Shown here: in pieces, positions 49,970 to 61,450 of the stretch
Position numbering within the stretch: position 1 is the first letter of the stretch
Layout: each line of letters opens with the position of its first letter
Source: Eonycteris spelaea
Lineage: Eukaryota; Chordata; Mammalia; Chiroptera; Pteropodidae
NCBI GenBank assembly: GCA_003508835.1
Contig: PUFA01000313.1
Coordinates: forward strand, 496,001-560,000
Direction of reading: 5' to 3'
DNA: 64,000 bases
The notes under the pieces: model-generated
Databases searched by the model: none
Seen by the model: only the letters and a program-made list of their open reading frames with translations
Told to the model about the DNA's origin: nothing
Position numbers and translations under genes: made by a program

Positions 49970-50442
49970 ACCCTAGGAACAGATTTCAAAGGAAGCTGAC
50001 TTGGTTCCCAGGCTTTTTGGTGCTGGATGACTGACCGCCAAATCCTCCCCTAGATGAAGCAAAGCAGACCTTCACTCGACCAGTTCCAGGATGTTTATCA
50101 CAGTGTGCTCTGGAGGACTGTTCAGGTTCATAGTGCTGACTCCCACCAATAAGAACTCCTTCCCCCGTCCTTGTTAATCCCTTTGTTTCTCTCACCTCTC
50201 CTCCAGGGTGCAGTAGAAACAAGCCAATGCCCAGAGACAAGATTGTTGCCCTAGAGACATTCCCCTTCCCCTCCAGGATACGGCTTGAGAATGTCTCTCT
50301 TGTCCCTTATTCAGCCCTCTCCCTGTAATAATCCCTTCTTGCACCAAGGCTGCAAGATGGTCTTTGTGACAGTACTCCACCATCTTCTCAGGGTGCCAGC
50401 TCTTGAATAAACCTATTTTTCCAACAGGACAAGTAATAACAA

Positions 50443-50883
50443 ATGTTGGAGAGGATGTGGGGGAGAAAAAGAACCCTTATACACTATTGGTGGGACTGCA
50501 AATTGGCACAGCCACTATGGAAAACAGTATGGAGGGTCCTCAAAAAACTAAGAATTGATCTACCATATGATCCAGCAATCCCTCTGCTGGGTATTTACCC
50601 CAAAGACTTGAAAGCCCATATCCAAAAAGATATTTGCACACCGATGTTCATAGCAGCACTATTAACAGTGGCCAGGACATGGAAGCAGCTGAAGTGTGCT
50701 ACGATAGATGATTGGCTAAAGAAGGTGTGGTACATATATATAATGGAATAATATTCAGCCATAAGAAGAGAAGAAATACTGCCATTTGCAACAATCTGGA
50801 TGGACCTCAAGATAATCATGCTAAGTGGAATAAGCCAGCCTGAAAAAGTTGAACATCACATATCACTTATATGTGGGATATAA
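50443..50883 (+). pseudogene. L1 ORF2 C-terminus with one in-frame stop
   Basis: The frame reads through typical ORF2 text such as '[19 protein letters not shown]', 'MFIAALLTVARTWKQ' and 'VWYIYIME'. A TAA at 50749-50751 replaces a tyrosine codon in the usual 'MEYYSAI' passage. The same frame then stays open for 43 codons to the natural ORF2 stop at 50881-50883. Upstream, the Cys-knuckle begins in another frame (CWRGC) and continues here as 'HYWWDC', so a frameshift lies in the G/A-rich run at about 50457-50472. Apart from these breaks it is intact. Confidence 0.88.
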
Positions 50884-51049
50884 ACCTAAAAGCAACAAAT
50901 GAGCAGGACAAACAGAGACTCATGGACATGAAAAATAGACTAGTGATTACCAGAGGGGGTGGTGGGGAATGGAAGTAGACAGGGTAACGGGGTCAAATAC
51001 GTGATGACAGAAAGAAATCTAACTATGGAAGATGAATACGCAGTGTAAA

Positions 51050-51069
51050 TAGATGATAGATAGATAGAT

Positions 51070-51111
<42 letters not shown>
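51050..51111 (+). repeat. (GATA)n microsatellite in an L1 3' UTR
   Basis: About fifteen GATA units, with one interruption near 51068, sit between 'cagtgtaaat' and 'tgccttactg'. A second L1 end at 61344-61450 has the same flanks without the expansion. Confidence 0.95.
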
Positions 51112-51112
<1 letters not shown>

Positions 51113-51275
51113 GCCTTACTGTTAAAATGTACAGCTGAAACATTGAATTTTATTAACCAATATCATCATAAAAATAAATAAATAAACATAAAACCTGCTT
51201 TCCTCCCTCCAACTCGTGTCTCTTGATTATTGGCATCAAGCAGCCAAAACCTGAGTTCAGTAACAAGAAGACAGT

Positions 51276-52978
51276 TCAAAAGTGGCTTCCTGGGGAAAAC
51301 CAGGAGACAGTGGCAATGCCAAAGGAGGACACGGGGAGGCTGTGTTTCCCACTCCCCAACAAATACATACTTAAGTGGAAACAGTCAACATCACTTCAGA
51401 TGTATCCACATTCTCCTGCCTGACTTTCCATCAGATTTTAAGCCTTGAATGTTCCCTGTACCAAATCTTTGGAGCACCACTGTGAGGGGCACTGCTTGAA
51501 GGGACACACATGTGATCCACCTCCAAAACCAGGAGTCTGACTTGTAAATAAATTGAAGTCAAATGTGTATTTGTTTTCTTTCTTATCAGAGCCTGTGTTT
51601 ACCTTTGACTAGTGAAGAGTTCTATTAAAATTGATGTTTTCTCAATTCAAATGCATCAGCATAAATGGAAGTAATAGAGGGAATTTACTCAGTGTGGGGT
51701 TCACTGAAACTATGGTGAATATTTACTTTCTGGTGTCAAAAATGGATGGATCAGTTTCATTTTTGTTAATGTTTAATATTTCTTGTTATTAGTAAGAAAG
51801 TATTGCAACCCCAAATAAATCAAGATTGAATGCACAATTTCTTTGCAAACAATGAAGTTATTATTTTATAAGTTATTAAACTTTTGAAGTCAATACAATC
51901 TTGTCAGGATTACTTACCATTGATTAGGAAGCAACCTAATGAATCATTTTAAAGGATGCTTTTTATTTTTAGCTCTAACAAGAGTGCTTGACAGCAGCAA
52001 GCTGAATTAGTGTGTTGAACTGCCTCAGCTATGTGAATTTATGTTAAATGCTCTGTTTCAATGTTTTAATATCCACTGTTAATAAAGAAAATTATAAATC
52101 TGAATGCATTCTAGTTGGCCTCTTAATATTTTAAGTTTATGAGTCGAAAAAATATTCAGGTTAAAGATGTATTGGGATTTCATCAGTGCCCCTTGGGTAT
52201 TAAAAATTCACCTGCTGGAGCATGATGCAAGTAGGCTAGGTTTAAAAGACACAAAAATCTGCATTATACAGGCCAACATACCTGCTTCTTGGGTCAAATC
52301 TCTGTCTAGATCATCCTTGTACTCCTTGTCCATATGTGTGAAATAAGTTTTCTGCAGCCTCCCATCCTGAAGATACTGGTTGCTTTTTTTTCATTCAAAC
52401 CTGAGTAGTTTCCACTTGTGTACTTTCTCAGAATTTCTCAAGAATTCTCAGAGTGTCGCTTTCCCATTTATTACAGAATGTGCTACTTTCTAACTTGTGG
52501 ATATGCATCTGCCTGCAGTACCAACGTCACCCTCTGTGAGCAACCTTTGTTTAGGTATTATATCTTATTCACTTATGTACGTATGTGCCTTTGCACATTT
52601 TTCAACTCTCAATAAATGGCTTTGAATGGAATTCCCAAGCTCATTACATGCAGCATCTGCTATAATTGGTATTATGTTTCTCTACTTTCTGAGGTGGATG
52701 ATGCAAATTGGGGGACTGAGAAGGAATTTTCTTATGCAAATGCCCGAGGAGACCATCATTTTTTTTAAAGAGCCTGCTGAGTTGCAGAATATATAGAAAC
52801 ATAAGATTGCGGTACAAAGAATATGCTATGACTGTCAACTCTCTCAGACATAGGGGGAGGGTGAAGGAGGAAAGATATGTTGTTTGTGAACACACCTTTC
52901 TCCATTGATGGCACCTTACCTTACTATCAGCTGGTATTAGGAATAGCAAAAGTGCATGTACTGTGCAGCTCATTAAGA
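51276..52978. other. No recognisable feature
   Basis: Mostly AT-rich unique sequence. Two overlapping frames at 51223-51448 are chance frames that begin in the LTR-like end. Confidence 0.45.
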
Positions 52979-52993
52979 GCTATTCAGTTTCAC

Positions 52994-53249
52994 GGCCAGA
53001 AGGGAGTGTGGTTGAGGGCTGGGAGAATGGAGTGAAGGGTTAAAGACATACAAATTAGTAGTTGATAGATGGTCACAGGGTTGGGGAGCATGGCATAAGG
53101 AATGCAGTTAGCATTCATATATTGGCCAGGTGGAAAACCAGAGGAGAGAAGGAGCAATTAGGGGGATCGTTTTATAAACTATATAAATGTCTAACCAACA
53201 TACTGTATACTTGAAACTAATTTAAATTAAAAAAGAGGTAAAAAAAAGT
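52994..53249 (+). mobile_element. Short L1 3' end with target-site duplication
   Basis: 'aaactatataaatgtctaac' and 'gtatacttgaaactaattta' followed by an A-rich tail are the 3' terminus of a laurasiatherian L1. The flanks gctattcagtttcac (52979-52993) and gctattcactttcac (53250-53264) differ at one of 15 positions. The insert is only 256 bp, so it is a heavily 5'-truncated copy. Confidence 0.88.
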
Positions 53250-53369
53250 GCTATTCACTTTCACTTGGCCATGCCAAAATCCTATATAGTACATGTTTTG
53301 TATTATTTTTCTTAAACAGGGCCTCTCCAAATGTGTAAGTTTTGTATTCCACAAAACTTGAATTCACTC

Positions 53370-53510
53370 CTGGTGAGTAGCCCTGTTTTATAGATGAGAA
53401 AGACTAAAAGGTTATGAAAAATCCAGAATTCCAGAGTAGTACAGTGAGAATAAATGAAAACAAAACACTGATCTGAGGCTTTTTCATTTCTAGGAGAGAG
53501 AATTAATCTA
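53370..53510 (-). mobile_element. MIR-like fragment, minus orientation
   Basis: 'ttttatagatgagaaagact' followed by 'aaaggttatg' and 'ccagagtagtacagtgag' resembles the reversed MIR core. Weakly supported. Confidence 0.45.
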
Positions 53511-54129
53511 TCTCAAATTATTTGGCTCAGAGTCAGATTTAATCTGAAAGCATGCCATGTTACGGCTGTTTGCCATTGGGACAATGTAATCTGTTTATTT
53601 GGAAATATATTTTGAGACATTAATAGGTTGCTTTTAGCTGTAAAAATTATTTAAAAGTGATATGAGCAAAATGATTATAAAAATATTAAAATGTCCTATG
53701 ACTTTTAATGAAATGTACTTTATTCTTTTCATACACATATGAAATGGAGACATGACATTTTCCTGGGTGCCTTGTGAATTTGATTGTTGATATTTACATA
53801 TGTATGAATATTTTTTTAAAGAAAATAAGGTTAATTTCAACTTCAGCAAACCACTGCACCCAAAAACTCTTGTTTGAATTGTGATGAATTGATTTTCTGT
53901 AGACAGTTTGGATTCCACTTTTGATTTTCCAGCTTAGATCTTGAAGATAATTCAGAAAATATTTTTTAACGAAGTAAAATTCACCAGCTCTATTTTAAAA
54001 GACAAACTGGAGGATAGATGTATGGTCAAAAATTTGCAAGAAAAAAAACTTTAGAGTTGATAATTACTAGATATGGTGATGGGTGTAGCTAAGTGTGCCT
54101 TATACAAGGAGACAAAACCTGCAGTCAAA
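53511..54129. other. No recognisable feature
   Basis: AT-rich sequence. The 94-codon minus frame at 53634-53918 has no recognisable domain. Confidence 0.45.
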
Positions 54130-54280
54130 GTCACATTAAGAACCCTCAATATCCTTGGACAAGTCATGCTGTTTTTCTAACTTCATTCCTTTATCTATAA
54201 GTATATATTTCTGCTATCCTGCTTGTCTTCAAAGCTTTTGTTAATATCAAATGAATAACGGAAATAAATGACATGCACAA
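54130..54280 (+). mobile_element. MIR SINE, sense, diverged
   Basis: 'ccttggacaagtcatgctg', 'tttctaacttcattccttta' and 'atatcaaatgaataacgg' follow MIR order. Confidence 0.6.
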
Positions 54281-54429
54281 ATATGAATTAATATTGATGT
54301 GGCTGATAATTCAAGAAAATGTTGAACGCTCTGAGTAATAATGCAAATTTGGACATTGGGGGTAATTGTTTTCTAATATTTAAATTGTAAGGCATACATG
54401 CGCTATAGTTCAAAATATTAATCCTATGC

Positions 54430-54540
54430 CATTGATTCAACTAACATTTACTTAGCACTTGCTGTGGGTCAGGCACTATGCTAAGCACTAGGGATTCCAT
54501 GACCCACCTACATCAATCATTCTCATCTTTTAATGGAACA
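54430..54540 (-). mobile_element. L2 LINE 3' terminus, minus orientation
   Basis: 'cactatgctaagcactaggg' after 'ttcaactaacatttactta' is the reversed L2 terminus. Only about 110 bp is readable. Confidence 0.75.
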
Positions 54541-55639
54541 ATAACTTGGGAAGAACATGTATAAATTGCATATTATTTATTTTACAAGAGGAGGCTATGA
54601 ACACATGCCCATAATTTTTATTTAATAGCAATTATCCAGTAATTTTTTAAATAAGTCTTCATTTTGTGTACAGTGTGTTTGGACTTATCTAAGTGGACCA
54701 ACGGGCCATGGTTCAAGGGAGTTTTATAACCACTGAATAGAATATATTAATTGGAAAAAGTAATTTTATTAAAAATGTGTTGATTGAAACTGGATTATGA
54801 GCTAGCAATGACTATATATGCACCAAATACCTAGAGAAGTTCTAGTAAAAATAGTATTTCAGTATCTATTCAGTATCCATTTTAAAAAGAAAACTTGTTC
54901 ATGTAATGTAGTACTTACACCCTGTTATTTTTGCCATAAGTCCTTAAGCCTTTATATATTTTCCCCCCAAAAGAGCTTTTATAACATTCTTTACACAACA
55001 CCCATTTTAACCATATCTAGCCATCTCCAAACAGTGTGTCTAAATGACTCCATTTATTCTCTAATAATTGCCACTGTTCTCTGGTTTCTAAGGTGCCTAA
55101 CTGGTTTATTATGGAAGTGAATGTGGGGCCCAGAAGTCCATGGCACTTCTATGTAGTAAAGGCAGATAAGTCATTTTAGGGTTTATTAAACACTAATTAT
55201 GATATCTGAATATCTTAATAGTAAATAACGTGAGGGAGAATGTAAGGAAGGGAGAGAGAGAAGGAGAGATGGAGGGAGGGAGGGAAGAACTACAAATGTG
55301 TGCATAGAGGTCCATGAAATGATATCAATTTAAACAATGCTCCCTGTTTCAGCCTTTTATGCTAGCCCAAAGTGATAGTGTGGGTTCCGAGAACTTCATA
55401 TCTAAAAAATAGCCTCCTTTGATTGCTAAATCTTGCCAAGAGGAGAGTGGGTTAATAATTTATAATCCATAATCAGGACAAGCCTTTTCTGTTTATAAAT
55501 TATTTAAAGCTATCTGTTTGCCTTGTTTGCCTGTTTATTTAATCAATTTAATTCTCATATTGTTCTACTTAAAACTTACCCAGCTAAGCTGACACTTCTT
55601 TAGTTTGAGTTGAAGGAGATGATTTTTAGTGAGATACTT
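54541..55639. other. No recognisable feature
   Basis: Unique sequence with a short purine-rich patch at 55236-55290 (GGGA/GA units). The 100-codon frame at 54818-55120 has no domain. Confidence 0.45.
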
Positions 55640-55835
55640 TCATTCATTCAACACATATTTTTCATCATCTATAATTCTGGTTGCTAAATATACAGGAGAG
55701 GAACAAAATAGAAGGCTTCTTTGATATGATATTTGAGGGAAGTGAGGGATTGACACATGGAAATATCTGAGGTAAGAGTGTTCCAGGCAGAGGGAACAGC
55801 AAGAATTAAAGCCCAAAGGTGAGAGTGCACTTGGA
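55640..55835 (-). mobile_element. L2 LINE 3' fragment, minus orientation
   Basis: 'ttcattcattcaacacatat' and 'gtgttccaggcagagggaac' with 'agcaagaattaaagcccaaa' follow the reversed L2. The centre is partly deleted. Confidence 0.75.
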
Positions 55836-57264
55836 ATATTGAAGGTAAAGATAGAGGCCAATCTCGCTGGACCAGTATGAGAGCTGCAGAGGTAATGAAA
55901 AATGTATCAAATATTACTCAGAGGCTTTTGCCCTAAGTAAGTGGAAAATGGAGTTGTCATTTACTGAGATATGTAAGATTTTAGGAGGAGCAATTTTCTG
56001 GCCTATTTGGGGGAGTGGAAGGGGAAGGATGCAGATTAGAAATTGCTAGCACTCATGTTAAGATTCAGATGTCTAAAATTTTATAACTGTAGTCTCTTAA
56101 CCTTAATACAAGTCCCATGATATTGAATAGTAACTTTATATTAACCTTAGGAAGACTACAATCATTAATGCTTTATAATAATATTAAAAATTTACTCAGA
56201 AGTGTTTTTGGACTAAATTATTTATTGTTTTTTTTGTTTTTCTGCTTTTCACATGGAACTTCAAAAATGCATTCTTTAACCTTGCCAGTAATAATAGGAA
56301 CTCTAAATTTTGAAATGGTAGAAAACATTCAAACTTCGTTAATGTTCATGATATTCTTTTTAGTCACTCTATTTACCTTTGCAATTTTAATTCCATAAAG
56401 TATCTTGGCAATTCCTATAAATATGTAGAAAGAAAAATAGTAACCTGAAGTAATCCCACGCTATAGAGGTGACCATTGTTTTCTTTTATATTCTTTCCGA
56501 TCGCAAGGTAACTCATTCACAACTCACACTCATTTATTGTGCAGTTATTATATATGTGTGTGTATATATGTATATATTTAGAAACTAGTCTAAATGCTTT
56601 ATATAGATTGGCTTATTTAAGTCACATAATGCTTTATTAGTCAGATTTTTACTTGGGAAGAAAACTAGATAGTTCAAACATTTAAAAAAAACTAATTTAT
56701 TAGTGTTTTGGTTTTAAGATTTCCTTCAAATGCTCAAATAGAGGAAGTATATCAAAAATTCTGGGCAACCAAAATACTAACAGACTTCTAGAATAGGTGG
56801 TCCAATGCCAGCATATTAATTTTCCACGTATTTGAATCCCCAAATAGCAAGAACACAAGTGATAGAGACTAACATAATAAAACTAGCTCTCAACAAGCAA
56901 ACGAATGGAAAAGCAAAGCCTGATTCATTGTCTCTCCAGGAAGTTGATCCAAATACTCATCACTTCTTATGTTTGCTCTACAGCTCCGTGATGTCCAGAT
57001 GATTTCCATTCCTCCTCTAATTCAATCATAATCTATCTCAGTGGACTAAATTATAAAGGTTGCCACCAATGATTCACACTTTTGGAAATAGTAAAGAAAG
57101 GGGTAAGGATAACAACAACCAAAAATAGCTGGTCTACCCACGCAAGACCCTGCGTGGAATCCATGCCAGTACAGCCGGTAGCAACTATATCATATCCAGT
57201 GTTCTTAGGCATTAATACCACATACGTATCCAGTTACTAAACAGAGGTTCCAAAATGGTTAAGC
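55836..57264. other. No recognisable feature
   Basis: Unassigned sequence. A GT/AT-rich run lies near 56552-56578. The passage at 56520-56640 may contain an eroded MIR. Confidence 0.4.
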
Positions 57265-57470
57265 AGTGGACTGGCTCATACTTCTAGCTCTGAAATCTAA
57301 TACTCATCACTCATTTTTTCTGTGACCTTGGATAATTATATAATCTCTCCTAGTCAGTTTTTTCATCTGTAAAATGGGTGTATCAATAATATATCTAGCT
57401 CGTAGGACTGTAATTGAGATCAGATGATATAATGTGTGTTCCTTCTTTTACACGTAACCTGTTTCTGATT
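57265..57470 (+). mobile_element. MIR SINE, sense
   Basis: 'gtgaccttggataattatat', 'ttttttcatctgtaaaatgg' and 'gtgtatcaataatatatcta' followed by 'gagatcagatgatataatg' match MIR in order. Confidence 0.85.
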
Positions 57471-58386
57471 TAGTTGTCTGTATGGATATATCTGATTATC
57501 TGAGTATGTCCAAAGAGGACCATGGTTGGCTGTTCTTACTGTTAAATTGGGAACACAACAGAGACAGTAGCCAAATAGGTGATAATGTGGCAAAGTCTCA
57601 GAATAGACCCCGTGATGTCCTTTGTGTTATATATAACTCAGCATTCCTTCAGCAGAGAAAAAGAGGTTATGTCTATGAAAAATAAGAAAACAAATATAAA
57701 AAAATAATAATTTTCTAATGGAAAAATGAAAAGATATACTTTATATTGTATCTATTGTATTTATATTGCATATAATGGTGAAGCCATGTGGTCATGGCCA
57801 CATACTGACATTACATAATCATTGGAGTAATAATTATGTCTAGTAATTACCAAATATCCATTATATTCCAGGTACTAAAATACACATTTTTAAATAGCCA
57901 TCTAACTTCTCTGTTGTCATGCTAAATCAGGCACTTATCGAACAAACATGTAATCTCTACTTTTTGCCACAATGCATTCCTGCAAACTGCAAGGCAAAGG
58001 AAATCATTGTAAAGTGAATTATATTTTCCTCAAGGAGCAATGCTATTATTGGAGGTTGTACTCTTAACCAATAATTTGATACTGAATACATCACATATAT
58101 GATCAACAGCATCTCGTAAGAGCAAAGGTACCAAGACCATAAAATGTGCTAAGTCTAATAGATATTAATTATATATGCAATGAACGATGATATTGCTTAT
58201 GCTTTCTGAACTTGGGGTTTGGAGAACATTTTGGATGGAATTTTCTCTTAAAAGAACTCTCTTGGGGGAAAAACTACTTTAAAGCCTTCTTTCTCTCTTG
58301 ATAAATGTCCTTTTTACCTGCAGAGTCACTTGGAATTATACCATTGACTATTCACTTAAAAAATTGCTATTACAGCATCTAGTATT
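57471..58386. other. No recognisable feature
   Basis: AT-rich unique sequence without a named repeat or gene. Confidence 0.45.
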
Positions 58387-58604
58387 AAGGGAAAGGAGGG
58401 AAGGGAAGGGAAGGGAAGGGAAGGGAAGGAAGGGAAGGGAAGGAAGGAAGGAAGGAAGGAAGGAAGGAAGGAAGGAAGGAAGGAAGGAAGGAAAGGAGGG
58501 AGGGAGGAAAGGAGGGAGGGAGGGAGGGAGGGAGGGAGGGAGGGAGGAAGGAAGGAAGGAAGGAAGGAAGGAAGGAAGGAAGGAAGGAAGGAAGGAAGGA
58601 AGGG
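58387..58604 (+). repeat. 218 bp pure polypurine microsatellite (GGGAA/GGAA/GGGA)n
   Basis: Every base from 58387 to 58604 is A or G. The array is compound: GGGAA units first, then GGAA units, then a GGGA block at about 58510-58548, then GGAA units again. Frames of 88-104 codons on both strands here (KEGR- and LPSF-type repeats) are products of the repeat and not genes. Such mirror-symmetric purine tracts can form triplex DNA, and the GGG runs can form G-quadruplexes. Confidence 0.98.
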
Positions 58605-58639
58605 CGATTTAAACTGATCCAAAAAACCCTATATTCTGG

Positions 58640-58770
58640 CCTCATCTCTATTAGCAACTAGTACCTATATGACCCAAGCAGTAATGCTTCTTCTCTATGC
58701 CTCAGTTTCTCTATCTCTGTGAATACAGTAGATTAGGTGAAATTGAAAGGCCCTGCAGAGCTATACCTTT
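58640..58770 (+). mobile_element. MIR SINE fragment, sense
   Basis: 'actagtacctatatgaccca' and 'tatgcctcagtttctctatc' match the MIR core. Confidence 0.75.
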
Positions 58771-58984
58771 CTAGAATTTGATATAGGGAACCTGATCCTT
58801 GGCTTCTGTTCAAGTTGTTGGAGAGCAGAAGTTTTCCGAATCCAGTTCTGTTGACTATTGACTGTTATTCTGCTCTTGCCCCAGTACCAATTCACAAAGT
58901 GAATCTCTCACGGGCTTTATATCCTTTGCTTTGGTGATGACGTCAATGATTACAGGCACATAATGTAATATGTAACAGTGAAAT

Positions 58985-59185
58985 CACAAGGACTCTAGAA
59001 GACCTGAATTGAAATTATTTTTCCCTATTTCCTGAGTGACAGTCAACTGAGTCACTTAACCTCTCTGAACCTAAAGCTTTTTTCCATTGGTATAACAGGG
59101 AATGATTCTTTTATTGCAGGATTGTGTTAAAGGTTACGTAAGATAATATGTGGAAAAAGTCCTATGAATACCTATATCCTTATTA
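58985..59185 (+). mobile_element. MIR SINE, sense
   Basis: 'agacctgaattgaaatt', 'gagtcacttaacctctctga' and 'ggattgtgttaaaggttacg' follow MIR in order. It is a second copy, close to the preceding one. Confidence 0.8.
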
Positions 59186-59494
59186 TAGTCATAGATTTTG
59201 AACCCAGGACATTTTGACAATTTGTTAGTGAAGTACTCCCTGATGGTGCAGTGTGCCTGGACAAGGAGTTTAAAGATGAGGTGTAGACACTAATAGCTGT
59301 TAGATTATTTAAGAAATATATTTGAACAGAGCAATTAATTAACTGAAAATATTAGCAACATACACAGACAGGACAATTATGAATGATCATCCAACAATTT
59401 TATGAATGGCTTTATTTTAAAAAAGAATGGACAAGTGCTATAATATTTGGAAAACTGAGTGTGCCACATCCAAGGGCATGATGTTTATATTTTT

Positions 59495-59822
59495 AACAAT
59501 TATATACATTTAAGGTATATAACATAATGATTTGATATGCATATACATGGTAAAATGATTACTATAGTCAAGCTAATTAACATATTACCTCCTTTTATAG
59601 TACCAGTTTTGTGTGTGCTGAGAGCAATTGAAATCCATTCTCTTAACAAATTTTTCATATTCAATACAGTATTATTAACTATAGTCACCATGCTGTATAT
59701 TAAATCTCTAGGCTTATTCATCCTATATAACTGCAGCTTTGTACACTTTCACTAGTATTTCTCCATTTCCCTGACCTCTCTGCCCTAATAACTAATGTTC
59801 TATTCTCTCCTTAAATGACAAA
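59495..59822 (-). mobile_element. L1M 3' UTR, minus orientation
   Basis: 'taatgatttgatatgcatat', 'ttattaactatagtcaccat' and 'gctgtatattaaatctcta' are the reversed 3' UTR of L1M (L1MB/L1MC-type) elements. It abuts the sense L1 at 59823 in opposite orientation. Confidence 0.85.
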
Positions 59823-60687
59823 CAAAATTTATGGGATGGAGCAAAAGCAATACCAACACCTACATTAAAAATGAAGAAAGATCTCAAATAAAAAACCTAA
59901 CTTTATACCTCAAGGAAATAATAAAAGAACAAACTCAAGTTAGAAGAAGGAAGGCAGTAATAAAGATCAGAGTAGAAATTTTTCAACGAGATAATAAAAA
60001 AGAAAAAAACTAAGGTTTTTAAATATATATAAAAGCAAAAAAAAATCAGCACATCTTTAGCTGAACTAACAAAAAAAGGGACTCAAGTAAATGAAATCAG
60101 AAATGAAAGAAGAGAAAGTTCAATGCATGGCTCAGAAATAAGGATCATAAGGTGTTATTATGAACAGTTATATGCAAATAAATTGGATAACTTAAAAAAA
60201 ATGGGCAAATTCCTAGAAACACACAAGACTGAATCAAAAAAGAAATAGTAAGCCTAAACAGATCAGTAACAAATAAAGATATAAAATAGGAATTAATAAC
60301 CTCTCAACAAAGAAAAGCACAGGAACAGATGGCTTCATAGCTGAATTCTACCAAACAGTTGAAGAAGAATTAATATCAATCTTTCTCAAACTCATCCAAA
60401 ATATAAAAGTAGAAGGGACACTTCCAAACTCATTTTATAAGGCCAGTATCAGGCTGATACCAAAGCCAGACAAAGGTAGCACATACAAAGAAAATTATAG
60501 ACCAATATCCCCTCTGAACACAGATGCAAAAATCTTCAATGCAATACTGGTAAACTAAATTCAACAACACATCAAAAAGATTATATACTGTGACCAAGTG
60601 GGATTTATTTCTGGGATACAGGTTCATTTAACACATGCAAATCATTAACAGAATGAAAGATAAAAAACCACATGGTCAGCTCAATAG

Positions 60688-60924
60688 ATGCAGAAAATTC
60701 GTTTGACATTGATGATAAAAACTGTCAATGAATTAGATATAGAAGGAAATGTCTTCAGTACAATAAAGACCATTTATGAAAAGTTCATAGTCAACATCAT
60801 AATGGGGGGAAATCTGAAGGCTTTTCCTTTAAGATCTGCTACAAGGTCAGGATGCTCACTCTCATCACTTCTACTTAATATAGTTCCGGAATCACTAGCA
60901 AGAGCAGTAGGACAAGAAAAATAA
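60688..60924 (+). pseudogene. L1 ORF2 reverse transcriptase fragment
   Basis: The frame contains 'KAFPLRSATRSGCSLSSLLL', which corresponds to the conserved L1 reverse transcriptase passage usually reading R-x-G-x-R-Q-G-C-P-L-S-P. Here the Gln and Pro positions are changed to Ser. The YADD-type active-site region downstream is destroyed. It lies in the L1 at 59823-62958. Confidence 0.85.
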
Positions 60925-61343
60925 ATAAAAGGCTTCTAAATAAGAAAGGAAGTAAAAGTATCTCTGTTTGCAGATCCTATTTGTAGAAAATACTAACAAC
61001 TCCATATATAAAAATCTTTTAGAATTAATGAATTCATTAAAGTTGCAGGATATAAAATCAGCACACCAAAATCAGTTGCATTTCTTAACACCAACAATTT
61101 TTCGAAAAAGGAAACTGAAAACCCATTTACAATGTCATGAATAAGAATAAATTTAACCAAGGAATAAATTAGGAATAAATTTAACCAAGGAGGAAAAAGA
61201 TCTGTATATAGAAAACACTGATGAAAGAATTGAAGAAGACACAAATAAATGGAGAGATTAGAAAACTTAATATTGTTAATATGTTCATATTACCCAAAAC
61301 AATCTACAGATTCGGTGCAATCCCTATCAAAATACCAATGGCA

Positions 61344-61450
61344 CACAGTGTAAACATGTATATGCCTTACTGTTAAAGTGTACAGCTGAAACTTACTGGA
61401 TTTTGTTAACCAATGTCACCATAAAAGATAAATTAATTAATTAAAAAATA
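61344..61450 (+). mobile_element. 107 bp L1 3' terminus inserted in an L1
   Basis: The insert runs from 'cacagtgtaaacatg' to 'attaattaattaaaa'. It includes 'ttactgttaaagtgtacagc' and 'gttaaccaatgtcaccata', the same 3' end as the L1 at 50431-51189. A perfect 10 bp duplication, accaatggca, flanks it (61334-61343 and 61451-61460). Removing one copy with the insert restores the usual L1 ORF2 text. It is an extremely 5'-truncated copy. Confidence 0.92.

Larger units (their letters stand above)
50431..51189 (+). mobile_element. 5'-truncated L1, sense, well preserved
   Basis: The ORF2 C-terminus is followed by a 3' UTR with 'agtgattaccagagggggt' and a GATA microsatellite. The 3' end is 'taccaat'-type bat L1 tail text ('ttaaccaatatcatcat') with an AAATAAATAAATA run. 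It lies in the LTR-like sequence. 'aaacctatttttcc' on the left and 'aaaacctgctttcctcc' on the right may be the target-site duplication, with an indel. This is the least decayed L1 in the window. Confidence 0.88.
49970..51275 (+). mobile_element. LTR-like sequence split by an L1
   Basis: The left part at about 49970-50430 has CCAAT-like words, a C/T-rich stretch and a polyadenylation signal AATAAA at 50406-50411, then 'cctatttttccaac'. After the L1 the text resumes with 'cctgctttcctccctccaac', 'tcgtgtctcttgattattgg' and 'catcaagcagcc', the type of end that retroviral LTRs have after AATAAA. I could not find the TG start or a primer-binding site with certainty. It may be a solo LTR of a class I-like endogenous retrovirus. 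The outer boundaries are approximate. Confidence 0.5.

Noticed and set aside
58298..58657. Long low-complexity frames on both strands
   Set aside because: They are translations of the polypurine microsatellite, so the openness follows from the repeat.
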